A DNA stretch of 64,000 nucleotides from assembly GCA_028583605.1 (NCBI GenBank), contig CM053335.1:10298053-10362052 (forward strand), read 5' to 3'. Position numbers and translations under genes: made by a program. The stretch comes from Dastarcus helophoroides. Its lineage: Eukaryota > Arthropoda > Insecta > Coleoptera > Bothrideridae. Of this stretch, positions 34,301 to 38,684 are shown piece by piece. The first letter of the stretch is position 1. Each line of letters begins with the position of its first letter. Below the pieces are notes generated by a model. The model made no database searches, was not told the DNA's origin, and saw only the letters and a program-made list of their open reading frames with translations.

Positions 34301-34703
34301 GAAAGATTAAAAAACAACAAAGGTTGCTCTAACGCGTTTCGACATCCAAGCTATCATCTTCAGAGAGATACTGGAGATTTTGGATCATTATTGACTCATA
34401 AGTTTGGGTTTCGGTTGAAACTAGAAGCCGAGTTGAATTTTGGTTTTGGGCCAAAAACCTAGTGTCTCTTCGTTCTCTAATATTTAGTTTTATTTACCGA
34501 GTATTAACGTTTATCTTGAGATGTTCCTTATAACATTTCATTTTAATTTCAGAGGTGCGAAAGAGCAAGTACTAAAGGATCAAAACCTGGTTCCCCAAGA
34601 CAGCGCGACGCCCCCATCACCGGCGCCGTCGTCGCCGCTGACGACGCTTAACAACAGCGTCAAACCCCACTTACATAGGATAGCAAGTCTAGTGAAAAAA
34701 TAA
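1..34703 (+). CDS. Schip1: Schip1, schwannomin (merlin)-interacting protein 1; multi-exon gene, 5' end outside window
   Basis: Long-isoform coding exons are 1-141, 1003-1303, 5221-6290, 12150-12247, 23325-23436, 29527-29840, 30842-31116 and 34553-34703. All junction phases agree and they give at least 819 residues. The C-terminal 283 residues are recognisable as SCHIP1: REEIRRRLAMG, then KPSLQARLQSGMNLQICF, then FFTRQARLQTEARMALAQAK, EKQRQKKSP, and a coiled coil with QLQVIVNDLHTQIESLNE and EQDSMLVDIEDLTR. SCHIP1 family proteins bind merlin/NF2, and Drosophila Schip1 has been reported to link Expanded and Tao-1 in Hippo signalling, so a cortical scaffold role is expected by homology. The N-terminal ~530 residues are acidic, rich in Asn, Ser and Glu, and look disordered. 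Introns are large and repeat-filled. At least four alternative first exons feed the shared part (listed separately). Identification is secure; exact use of the 5' exons is inferred. Confidence 0.93.
142..1002 (+). other. Schip1 intron, 861 bp
   Basis: AT-rich intron with a GTGAGT donor and an AATTTCAG acceptor. Short open frames on both strands (375-572, 559-873, 669-893) have no recognisable similarity and show intron-like base composition. No RNA gene or mobile element was seen. Confidence 0.6.
1003..1303 (+). CDS. Schip1: Schip1 long-isoform exon
   Basis: Encodes an acidic, Ser/Asp-rich segment (DAQQSCSSVDASPQDEDRAF ...) with a run of Asn near the end, finishing KFDSVNR. It must end in AG before a weak GTTGGA donor at 1304, because the exon at 5221 then restores Arg and continues LDSVENIQK. 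Reading through the donor meets a stop at 1314-1316 after RLEN, so an unspliced form would truncate the protein. Phase in is 1 and phase out is 2. Confidence 0.8.
1545..3465 (+). repeat. 1.9-kb homopyrimidine (CT) tract, compound microsatellite
   Basis: Almost pure C/T on the + strand. About 46 near-perfect copies of the pentamer CTTCT fill roughly 1551-1780. CCTT/CCCTT mixtures follow to about 2480, then interrupted TTCC/TCTT runs. A heptamer CTTCTCT array lies at about 3325-3390. It sits inside the Schip1 intron 1304-5220. Long open frames in five of six frames here are artefacts of the missing A/G bases. Tracts of this kind can form triplex (H-)DNA and are prone to length change and assembly error. 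Confidence 0.95.
3490..5090 (+). repeat. Degenerate A-rich repeat field (AAAAAGTCGAAATTTT type)
   Basis: About 1.6 kb of irregularly spaced units such as AAAAAGTCGAAATTTT and TTTGAAAAAAGTCGAAA, with no fixed period. Purine-rich A runs predominate on the + strand. It ends about 130 bp before the acceptor of the exon at 5221. No coding potential was seen; the 3997-4272 minus-strand frame is a translation of the repeat. Confidence 0.8.
5221..6290 (+). CDS. Schip1: Schip1 long-isoform exon, 1070 bp
   Basis: Largest exon of the gene, 356 full codons. It starts R|LDSVENIQKVFYDKPVF and ends RKANNDVL before a GTGAGT donor at 6291 (phase 1). The encoded segment is acidic first (DELPPLEKG-like and PEVLQDTLTVTTMDG stretches) and strongly basic at the end (KKKERFEHCLRKRKDYNQQF). 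No catalytic fold is evident, which suits a scaffold N-terminus. Codon use and base composition are clearly coding compared with the flanking AT repeats. The mixed charge suggests a disordered binding region. Confidence 0.88.
6412..6545 (-). mobile_element. Dispersed inverted-repeat element, copy A (half unit)
   Basis: Shares CTTGGTTATCTTC, TTGAAATACAAATCTTGT, AAGATTAAAAAACACAACAA, GGTTGCTCTAA and ATCATCTTCAGAGAGATACT with copies at 17358-17520, 21692-22060 and 34268-34374. On the minus strand the end reads CTCTCTGAAGATGATAACTT, a hammerhead-like core also seen at the tips of Penelope-like elements. Only one arm is present here. The family assignment is a hypothesis. Confidence 0.6.
6600..8335 (+). 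repeat. Degenerate T-rich repeat field (TTTCGAAATTTCGACTTTTT type)
   Basis: About 1.7 kb of T-runs alternating with CGAAATTTCGA cores, the reverse-complement orientation of the field at 3.5-5.1 kb. Within it a unit of about 290 bp recurs around 7430-7690, 7735-7985 and 8035-8300 (repeated AAATATTAATCAAAATTTCG and GATCTGTTTTCAAAA blocks). This shows local segmental duplication on top of the short motif. No gene was seen. Confidence 0.75.
8341..10363 (+). repeat. 2.0-kb homopurine (GAGA)n tract
   Basis: Almost pure A/G on the + strand, built of GAGA, GAGAGG and GAAGAGA units with very few C or T interruptions. Orientation is opposite to the three CT tracts of the same gene. The very long minus-strand Ser/Leu frames are artefacts. 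The many GAGAG pentamers match the recognition core of GAGA factor (Trl) in Drosophila; whether this binds anything here is untested. The boundaries are sharp against T-rich repeat on the left and AT-rich DNA on the right. Confidence 0.95.
10375..11110 (+). repeat. AT-rich degenerate repeat continuing after the GA tract
   Basis: The words ATGCAACTAATTTCGAAATG and TGTCGGTCCTTT at 10733-10762 closely repeat 10361-10388, so the junction between GA tract and AT repeat is itself duplicated. A short GAGAGAGA remnant at 10704-10714 precedes the second copy. The rest is A/T-run DNA with no gene seen. Confidence 0.6.
11111..12149 (+). other. Intron DNA with a dispersed-repeat fragment
   Basis: 11111-11640 is ordinary AT-rich intron. 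At 11666-11820 a CACTCACTCACTCGCC motif leads into CGAAATGTCCGAAAGTATTA, AAACCTACAAAC and a CCTGAGGGGGTGAAAATTTG tail. It looks like a high-copy interspersed repeat, family not known to me. At 11999-12060 CTGAAGAAACTTCCTAAG is followed by GGGCGAAACATC, a stem-loop of the CTGAAGA...GAAAC type seen elsewhere in the window. No coding sequence was seen. Confidence 0.45.
12150..12247 (+). CDS. Schip1: Schip1 long-isoform exon
   Basis: Between a TATTTTCAG acceptor and a GTAAGT donor, it completes Asp and reads GFDVYNIETAMPKIDLEAI then ETHLRAAREEERR. It ends in phase 0, so it joins the shared exon at 23325 (RRTDREEIRRRL) across an 11-kb intron that holds four alternative first exons. The charged helical end probably starts the conserved SCHIP1 helix. 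Confidence 0.88.
12248..13669 (+). other. Schip1 intron, 1.4 kb without recognised features
   Basis: AT-rich, comparatively complex sequence without long simple repeats. It is presumably partly the 5' flank of the candidate first exon at 13670. No convincing TATA/Inr pair, RNA gene or transposon terminus was seen. Confidence 0.4.
13670..13699 (+). CDS. Schip1: Schip1 candidate alternative first exon b (10 codons)
   Basis: ATG in a good insect context (TAAAATGG) reads MDLPKPYRSK and meets a strong GTGAGT donor at 13700 in phase 0, the phase needed for the shared exon at 23325. It is short, so chance is possible. Support comes from the donor strength, the phase, and three similar cases downstream. 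5' RACE or RNA-seq junctions 13699/23325 would settle it. Confidence 0.45.
14210..14285 (+). mobile_element. hAT-like transposon end, truncated
   Basis: CAGTGTTTCTCAACCTGCGG followed by TACGCGTACCCCCAGG and a GGGTACGCG echo is the layout of a common hAT-superfamily terminal inverted repeat. The matching other end (GGTTGAGAAACACTG) is not found downstream, so this is a fragment. The surrounding intron 13700-14474 otherwise shows nothing. Confidence 0.5.
14475..16520 (+). repeat. 2.0-kb homopyrimidine tract (TTC-rich)
   Basis: C/T-only sequence on the + strand dominated by TTC and TTCC/TTTC words (TTCTTCTTC, CCTCTTCTT), less regular than the tract at 1.5 kb. At 16186-16310 it becomes a CTCTTTCT microsatellite. 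It lies about 640 bp upstream of the candidate first exon at 17157. Long open frames in several frames are compositional artefacts. Confidence 0.95.
16690..16896 (+). mobile_element. Repeat fragment ending in a near-perfect 126-bp palindrome
   Basis: The arms 16771-16831 and 16832-16896 are reverse complements, meeting at GACC/GGTC, with one 4-base difference. The arm words GCACAGACCAATAG, CATTTATTAGA and AAGTTTGGAAACCAAAGACC recur at 29931-30215 and 56851-56975. This marks a dispersed family of which two ends are fused head to head here. A Penelope-like origin is possible but not proven. Confidence 0.65.
17157..17246 (+). CDS. Schip1: Schip1 candidate alternative first exon c (30 codons)
   Basis: Reads MMQEYVLDEKDPM, then YELLTSPFFHLHPYYAQ, up to a GTAAAC donor at 17247. 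It ends in phase 0, matching the acceptor of the shared exon at 23325. Composition is coding-like against the AT-rich flanks and base usage is balanced. The second Met could also start translation. The 5' flank from 16900 holds moderately GC-richer unique sequence, consistent with a promoter and 5' UTR. Confidence 0.65.
17358..17520 (+). mobile_element. Dispersed inverted-repeat element, copy B (both arms)
   Basis: The arms TTGAAATATAAAACTTGTCC (from 17361) and GGGGAAAAGTTTTATATTTC are inverted. The right edge GATAACCAACGACCAGTCC matches, in reverse, the left edge of copy C at 21692. Centre at 17395: CTGAAGATGATAGATTGGCT then GTCGAAACGAG, a stem (GATAG...CTGTC) between CTGAAGA and GAAAC that resembles a hammerhead core. 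No open frame. Confidence 0.65.
17521..19160 (+). other. Schip1 intron, 1.6 kb without recognised genes
   Basis: AT-rich with some TTTCAAATTT-type motifs at 17700-17960. A short block with repeated CATCTAATCACA-like and GAGATTTCCCAATTGAT words lies at 18100-18240. The frames at 17715, 17948, 18776 and 18946 have no recognisable similarity. Nothing else was seen. Confidence 0.4.
19165..20640 (+). repeat. 1.5-kb homopyrimidine tract (CCTCTT hexamer)
   Basis: Perfect TTCCTC hexamer arrays at about 19174-19262, 19448-19530 and 19584-19710. They are separated by variants such as CTCTACCTCTTCCTCTTTCT, then mixed TTC/CTT sequence, and CCTCCTC runs close to 20560-20630. It lies about 600 bp upstream of the candidate first exon at 21237. 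The several long open frames are compositional artefacts. Confidence 0.95.
20641..21236 (+). other. Probable 5' flank/UTR of Schip1 first exon d, with a small ORF
   Basis: Base composition rises in GC towards 21120-21200 (GACGCGGGCCGTCGGCC), unlike the neighbouring introns. An ATG frame at 20763-20906 (47 codons, MKSLDRLRYKEFLHSD ... to TAA) looks coding-like but has no good donor or recognised similarity. It could be an upstream ORF or chance. No TATA box was identified. Confidence 0.35.
21237..21347 (+). CDS. Schip1: Schip1 candidate alternative first exon d (37 codons)
   Basis: ATG in AAAATGG context reads MASLKRKRHYKKDTSYLLD then LYTLTFDNNETLESLDET, and stops at a strong GTGAGT donor at 21348 in phase 0. 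Joined to the shared exon it continues RRTDREEIRRRL. The start is basic (KRKRHYKK, a possible nuclear or membrane-binding patch) and differs completely from exons b, c and e. The codon pattern is coding-like and the 5' flank is GC-enriched. Confidence 0.72.
21692..22060 (+). mobile_element. Dispersed inverted-repeat element, copy C (compound)
   Basis: Starts GGACTGGTCCTTGGTTATCT and contains three inverted passes of the same unit. ACGCGTTTCGACAGCCAAGC is followed by its reverse complement (GCTTGGCTGTCAAAACGCGT), and then a further arm pair to 22060. The CTCTCTGAAGATGATAGC core at 21814 and its minus-strand partner at 21973-21992 are both present. The compound structure suggests nested or tandem inverted insertion. 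No coding frame survives. Confidence 0.65.
22061..22920 (+). promoter_or_regulatory. Schip1: Probable 5' flank and 5' UTR of Schip1 first exon e
   Basis: GC content rises over 22480-22800 (clusters such as GCGCTGGTGGTACC and GCCGACTCGCTC). AATAAAAGAAGGCAGTCAG at 22819-22837 is a weak TATA/Inr-like word pair with too short a spacing to trust. A short upstream ORF (22863-22889, MRANVFNN) precedes the ATG at 22921. The promoter role is inferred from position only. Confidence 0.35.
22921..23262 (+). CDS. Schip1: Schip1 alternative first exon e (114 codons)
   Basis: Reads MFDNILTAIKNQTSSISDS, a basic Ser-rich stretch (KTKSRRISSSINNLKNQ), then an aromatic, proline-containing segment (MEWLPYVPPSYDEHNIVDRF) ending INDDTDT. 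The exon stops in phase 0 at a GTATGC donor. A tiny 62-nt intron (23263-23324, with a C12 run) separates it from the shared exon. The resulting short isoform would be 397 residues. The open frame runs on through the intron without a stop to 23463, but the peptide downstream of 23325 only matches SCHIP1 in the spliced frame. This supports the intron. Confidence 0.78.
23325..23436 (+). CDS. Schip1: Schip1 first shared exon
   Basis: Starts after TTTTTTGTTGCAG and reads RRTDREEIRRRLAMGTEDD, YYSDRPGRKPSLQARLQS, then one base of Gly before a GTTAGT donor. REEIRRRLAMG and KPSLQARLQSG match the conserved SCHIP1 block immediately before MNLQICF. All five upstream exons (12150-12247 and b to e) end in phase 0, exactly what this acceptor needs. 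That makes this exon the hub of alternative 5' ends. Confidence 0.92.
23496..24330 (+). repeat. ~140-bp tandem repeat, six copies, with ~289-bp higher-order period
   Basis: CAGGAAGAGTACC or a close variant starts copies at 23496, 23629, 23775, 23915, 24064 and 24203. Copies 3 and 5 share TGATTCAGAACCC and copies 4 and 6 share GATTTGGTGCTTCTGACTTA. The array therefore repeats as dimers of 288-289 bp. Each monomer ends near GCAGCTG. It lies just inside the intron after the first shared exon. It is not coding. Confidence 0.88.
24640..27260 (+). repeat. 2.6-kb degenerate array of AAAAAGTCGAAATTTCGAG units
   Basis: The commonest unit is 19-22 bp, an A-run plus GTC plus the palindrome CGAAATTTCG plus AG. 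Locally it is perfect (TCGACTTTAATCTCGAAATG three times at 25080-25150). Orientation switches from T-run to A-run types near 25450. A TATTAAGGTCAAAATTTCG variant recurs every few units. Charged Lys/Arg or Phe/Ser open frames are translations of the repeat. A possible transposon edge (TAGGGATGTCGATTCC, 24337) precedes it. Confidence 0.9.
27300..29260 (+). repeat. AT-rich intron with decayed TCGAAATTT motifs and small tandem duplications
   Basis: The short motif is present but sparser. Two local duplications stand out. CATGAATTTTA...ACGTTYTGAGAACAA blocks occur at about 28265 and 28435. A unit of roughly 107 bp carrying TTTACTTGAAAAGACATCGAG occurs twice at 28995-29200. No gene was seen. Confidence 0.65.
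29527..29840 (+). CDS. Schip1: Schip1 shared exon
   Basis: After TTTCAG, two bases complete Gly and the frame reads MNLQICFMNETVSDSESPSS, a Ser/Pro/Gln linker (TNPKQPKTSPKN ... PARPATLSLG), then TETDFFTRQARLQTEARMAL and AQAKEMARMQME to a GTAATA donor. MNLQICF and DFxTRQxxLQxEAxMALAxAK are hallmark SCHIP1 sequences. Phase 1 in, phase 0 out. An in-frame ATG upstream (29469) lies in the intron and is not needed. Confidence 0.95.
29931..30215 (+). mobile_element. Dispersed repeat fragment (same family as 16690 and 56851)
   Basis: ATAGGCTTGAACATTTATTA, AAGTTTGGAAACCAAAGA and CAACAAATGTTCYGGCAA blocks are shared with 56851-56975. The distal end has GACCGGTTTCGGCC facing AGCCGGTC (30176-30205), a GC-rich hairpin like the GAAACCGGT tips of Penelope-like elements. 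No coding frame. Confidence 0.55.
30552..30772 (+). repeat. Tandem duplication, two copies of ~112 bp
   Basis: TACCAAAATTGGACCAAAAG ... TTATAAATTGGGTTGCAGGA is followed by a diverged second copy TACCATAATTGGACTAAGAC ... ending with the same TTATAAATTGGGTTGCAGGA. It lies in the intron about 70 bp before the next Schip1 exon. Confidence 0.8.
30842..31116 (+). CDS. Schip1: Schip1 shared exon, coiled-coil domain
   Basis: Starts IEKQRQKKSPITEMVRNSL after a GTGGCAG acceptor. It then reads EKVGIPFPEEKRRLSRQ, NVAQLQVIVNDLHTQIESLN and EQDSMLVDIEDLTRY. The heptad leucines in QLQVIVNDLHTQIESLNESL form the SCHIP1 leucine-zipper region used for oligomerisation and merlin binding in mammals. A perfect GTAAGT donor at 31117 ends it in phase 2. 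Read-through gives a stop right after Leu at 31118-31120. Intron retention would therefore end the protein one residue later. Confidence 0.95.
31233..31606 (+). mobile_element. Solo LTR of an LTR retrotransposon, 374 bp
   Basis: Begins TGTAACGCAATG and ends CCCGTAACA (TG...CA), flanked by 4-bp direct repeats GTAT (31229-31232 and 31607-31610). It contains a TATAAAAA box, an Inr, and an AATAAA signal at 31550-31555, the U3-R layout of an LTR. A tandem copy of the empty site downstream (around 31780) confirms the insertion point. The superfamily is uncertain: 4-bp target duplications fit Gypsy, while TGTAAC ends also occur in Bel-Pao. Confidence 0.88.
31428..31466 (+). promoter_or_regulatory. 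LTR core promoter: TATA box plus arthropod Inr
   Basis: TATAAAAA at 31428-31435 is followed 33 bp later by TCAGTT at 31461-31466, the arthropod initiator. This spacing is correct for Pol II. Transcription would run in the same direction as Schip1. Function is inferred from the motifs only. Confidence 0.7.
31841..34552 (+). other. Schip1 last intron, remainder
   Basis: AT-rich, with TTTATTTATTTACCAGAAAA at about 32437-32460 leading into TCTACAGAGGTACACTAGG, probably an interspersed-repeat tail. TCGAAATTT motifs are decayed. A minus-strand frame at 32752-33102 (116 codons) has no recognised similarity and intron-like composition. One dispersed element (34268-34374) is listed separately. Confidence 0.4.
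34268..34374 (-). mobile_element. Dispersed inverted-repeat element, copy D (half unit)
   Basis: TTGAAATACAAATCTTGTCC, CTGAAACCAAGAAAGATTAA, GGTTGCTCTAACGCGTTTCG and ATCATCTTCAGAGAGATACT match copies A to C. On the minus strand this reads CTCTGAAGATGATAGCTTGG then ATGTCGAAACGCGTT, the hammerhead-like core with intact GAAACGCG. Confidence 0.65.
34553..34703 (+). CDS. Schip1: Schip1 terminal coding exon
   Basis: After ATTTTAATTTCAG the first base completes Leu. The frame then reads GAKEQVLKDQNLVPQDSAT, PPSPAPSSPLTTLNNSV and KPHLHRIASLVKK to TAA at 34701-34703. The Pro/Ser linker plus basic amphipathic tail is an insect-type C-terminus; vertebrate SCHIP1 ends differently. GC content is far above the intron. 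The 3' UTR runs to a signal near 35130. Confidence 0.88.
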
Positions 34704-35129
34704 CGCCCTTTGGCCGCCACCTTCGCATCTGTAAATATTCTTTCATATTTGCTTCATTGTTCGGCTAAAATGGCTTTAAATTTAGACGGTAGGCCACCAG
34801 TTTTCAATCCAGATACGTAATTGGAATTTGCATTAGAATGTGATCGGTTCTCTCTTGGTTTGCACTCGAATGTTTTTTCATAAGTATTTTTGTAGCTATT
34901 TTTATATTCGACTTATTCTAGTGCTAGTTATTAAGTTTGTTTCAAGCTTGTTTTGTCCTTGTATTTGTTATTTATGACTTGACGAAAGTTTGAGGGCTGT
35001 GTTACGGATGAGAAAACAAATTTATATAGTTTTAAAGTTATTTAAATAATTCTTAATGCTTTTGGGGCATATATGAAGCCTTTTTAATTTTTTTAAATTT
35101 CAATTTCATGATTTGTAAAATGTATTAGC

Positions 35130-35135
35130 AATAAA
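35130..35135 (+). terminator. Schip1 candidate poly(A) signal AATAAA
   Basis: AATAAA at 35130-35135, 427 bp after the stop codon, is the first canonical hexamer downstream of the CDS. Cleavage is expected about 15-25 bp further on. Confidence 0.5.
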
Positions 35136-38100
35136 TGTGAAAATTTAACGATTGTTTGAACGGATTGTGATATTTATTGTTATTTTATAATTTATGAATA
35201 TTAAACAATTACACAGAATAAGGATTAAAATTATTTGAATTCGAACTTGCTGAAATACAAATTTATTTCTACCCCTGAGTAAAATTATCAAAACACACAT
35301 AACTGGATTGCTAATACTTCGTCCCAAATTCTAGCTGTCAAACTTTCTAGAGTTATTCAATAGTGATTTCATATCAAATATGTGTAAATATCATTTATCA
35401 TTCACCGCATTGTCTAGTAATAAGTTAAATGAAGATGAAAGTAGCCAAATTTGTCCCAAGTAAATTTGGTTCTTTTATTTGGAACCTTCGCCTCAAGGGG
35501 CAAGATTGCAAGTAAAACACAGGGTACACTTGAAAATTGTTATAAATCGCCTTTTTCGGTTCAACTAGTCACCTAATTATCTCAACTTGCCACCCCCCTT
35601 ATTTCCAAGCTCTTTAATGTTTCCATATGATACTATTATAAATATCTTAGAATTACACCTAGTTAAATAGTTCTGTACCTTTTTTACTAGATTATTTAAG
35701 AATCGGACTGATGCTTTGATTGTACATATAACTTGAAAAATTTTGTGTATTGAGCTATCTCTTTGAATTTCAAGCTTGACGAGTTGATGTATTAGAAAAT
35801 TTGAAATATTTTGGTACATTTGGAGAGATAGATAGATCTTGCCATGTGTAGAAGTATAGAAAAATATTTTCAACTAGCTTGATAACGAAATCGTTAAATT
35901 TTACCAGCGAAATGTATCAATGTGCCATAGAAAGACGTTTGATTCTAAATTATCTCTCTGTGGAATTTCCTGCCTATGCTCTGTTTCATTATACACTAGT
36001 GGTACAGATAAATTCCAAGTTTTTAGGTGATTTTCTAAGTTGAAGACAAAAATAAAGAAAGCAAGTTGAAGCTTGAAATTTCTATTTTTCAGATCTTGAA
36101 TTCTTTTTTAAAGGCAAGAACAATTTGAAAGCATTTTTACTTGACGGTGTCCTTATGATTAGTCAAAACTGCTGATGCTAATAAGTATTGAAATCAATAT
36201 CTGAAAACTAAGTTTGGGGCTTTTTTATAATTATAAAAAAGTGGTCATGGAAAATTTTCCGTGACCACTTTTTTTTTCTTGAGATGCAACCTTTTGAAAA
36301 TCACCTACAAATTTGAGATTCTTTTTATAACCCTTTGAATAACCAAGCCAAGTTATGAGTTTTCGAAAAAATTATGTTTCTGTCAACTTCTTAAAACCAA
36401 GACTTTAAGAAGTGTAAAGAATCAATCTTTCTAATACAACTGGATAACGTTTAAGAGACAATTAAAAGGGACTTGAAATAATGATCAGTACAATCGTTGG
36501 TATAATGAGACAGGGATGTGGCCCAATTTCCCTTTGATTTGGCAACTTAAGTTCCACTTTGTATTTCAGACTGCCTATATTTCCAAAGAAGAAGTGTTAA
36601 TCATTGAACAAGTTGATGAAAGTCAGTTTTACTATCTAATGTTATTTATTATTATAGTTAACTACAAATCAATCACTGTGAGTTGATCGAGGCTTAATTA
36701 AATAAATATTTGGAAAATATTTTTGTTCTTTTACTACTCCCAACATTTTTAGTTGCACTTCAATAAGCGTAATTATTCTTTTTTTTTTTGAGGCAGGTGT
36801 ATTGTATAGAAATAATTGTACAAAGTAGTGATGTAACGAGATTCGCATTTTTTTTAATAATCACAATCACATTCGCAAGAACTAGTGCGAATGGATTTGA
36901 GAATAGAACGGAAAATTATGTATTTATGCAGGGTTTCTTAACTTGGAGTCCATGAACCTTCGAGGGATCCATATCATAAGTGTAGGGGGTTCATGGGTAA
37001 CGTACCTAACATTTATCAAGATAATAACTAATGCAGTTATTTTCCAGTCCTACATAATAAAAAGTATTTTTAAATTCCCGCGTTTTCTTTTCGTATGAGC
37101 TAACTATATTAGAACAAACTAGGATGCTTACTCTCCTCTTGTTCATACAGCCAACCGAAAATTTATATTCTCAACTGCATGACTTTTCCGGAAATTTTCA
37201 TTTTTTCCTGAAAATTAGTCCTTTGAAATTCGATTTTTTTCTCAAAATCTGTTTTCTTAAAATCCGTTTTTTTTCTCAAAATCCGTTTTTTTCTCAAAAT
37301 CCGTTTGTTTCACAAAGTTCCTCTTTTGAACTTTCAAATCTATTCTATACGACTTTCTCAAAACTTCAATTTTTATCTCAAAATTCTCCTTTGTTTTTAA
37401 ATTTCGTCATTTCTCAGACGAATTTAAAAATAAAGAATTTCTTAAAATTCGATTTTTTTCAGAAAAATATAAGTATTTTTTAAATTCGGCTTTCGACTAA
37501 TCAAACATCTCCCCTTTTTCCAAAAATTTGGTCGATCTTTGGATAAAAAAGTAAAATAAAATCATGTTTTGGCAGCTCTGCTGAACTAATTAATAAACCA
37601 ATTTTATAAATTTGGAAAATATACATGATTTTTGTTTAAAATATCAAATAATTCAATTGTTGGGACATTTATCTAAGAACTACAGCAACATAATATAACT
37701 TACAAACTGAACTTGTTTGTTTTTTAAGTAGAATCTAATAGCTAAGGTTAACATTTCTTACCACAGGAGTAGTGTGAGTGGAAGGGGATGAATAAAGATA
37801 GAAATGAACTTAAAGCAGACTAGGTTGTAAAAAATGCCAGATAATTTATATTCATCTTTATTAATTAAATCGAATCGATTAATGCTGAAAGGGGTTAATG
37901 ACATTTTTGGTACTGATTACATTAACTTTGCCCTAAATTTAGTTTTGGGGTCGAAAGATGCCAAGCAAGGTAAATAGCAACCTTTAAGAGGAAAATTTAG
38001 AAAAAGCTACCTGGTCCCTTTCAACAATAATCGATTCAGTTGTATTATCACAAATATATAAAATTTTTATCTGAAAACTAAATTCCACCAATTTTAATAA

Positions 38101-38243
38101 AAAGTTGAGTAAGTTTTCGAATTAAAGTTGTAACAAAAATTTAACCCTGGAGTCATTATAAGAACGCTTATTCTAACAATATTTGATAACCATTTTCAGC
38201 AAATGTAAACACACACGCTTGGGTAAAATTAACCCAGTACACC
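35136..38243 (+). other. Intergenic region between convergent Schip1 and Ghitm
   Basis: About 3 kb of AT-rich DNA, which may include longer 3' UTRs. It holds a double palindrome (36221-36276, separate entry), a hAT-like fragment at 36929-37010 (CAGGGTTTCTTAACTTGGAG ... GGGGGTTCATGGGTAACG) and a TTTTTCTCAAAATCCG triple repeat at 37225-37310. The 37124-37483 and 35577-35873 frames are not recognised and follow repeat composition. Confidence 0.45.
36221..36276. repeat. Two adjacent palindromes
   Basis: 36221-36240 is a perfect AT palindrome centred on ATAATTAT. It is followed directly by arms of about 20 bp, AAAAAAGTGGTCATGGAAAA, and its reverse complement with one mismatch (36235-36276). The sequence could form a cruciform or a stable RNA hairpin. 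It may be a relic of a small transposon. Confidence 0.75.
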
Positions 38244-38352
38244 TTTATTCCTGAAATAACAAAAAATTGACAGTATTTAGGGACTTCTACGGTTGAGGTA
38301 ATACTGACACTTTCAAAAGAATTTATACAAAAAGAAAACTGTACGAACACGT

Positions 38353-38358
38353 TTTATT
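38353..38358 (-). terminator. Ghitm candidate poly(A) signal
   Basis: TTTATT on the + strand (AATAAA on the minus strand) about 240 bp beyond the distal last exon. A second one lies at 38244-38249. Which is used is unknown. Confidence 0.4.
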
Positions 38359-38596
38359 ATTATATTAAAGCTATACAACTGACTGGATACAACCCATGCG
38401 CGCGTGCTCCAGAGTTAGGAATTCATCAGTTATTGAATGTGATGATTACTAGCAATATTTATTAGATATCTTACAGCTTTAGATACAAAGTAGGAGAGAA
38501 AAATAAGTGCTAAAGTTTCAGTATCATAAATATAATAAAAACGGAATATTTACAAAGGTAGCCAGTCTAATTAAATATGAAAATAAGTCTAGAAAT

Positions 38597-38684
38597 TTAT
38601 CGCTTTCTTTGACTTCCACCACTAGCCAGAAGAGTTGCAATTCGAATGAAAATATTGATTGTATCCATGTAGATAGACAGTGAA
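38597..38684 (-). CDS. Ghitm: Ghitm alternative last exon 6b (distal)
   Basis: 88 nt after a T-rich TTTTTTTTTCCAG acceptor, to TAA. It reads (A)SLSIYMDTINIFIRIATLL then ASGGSQRKR. It has the same length, phase and protein motif as 6a, with no stop or frame damage. The differences are mostly conservative or synonymous, which indicates selection on both copies. Each exon carries its own stop, so they are mutually exclusive ends of the same protein. Confidence 0.85.
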
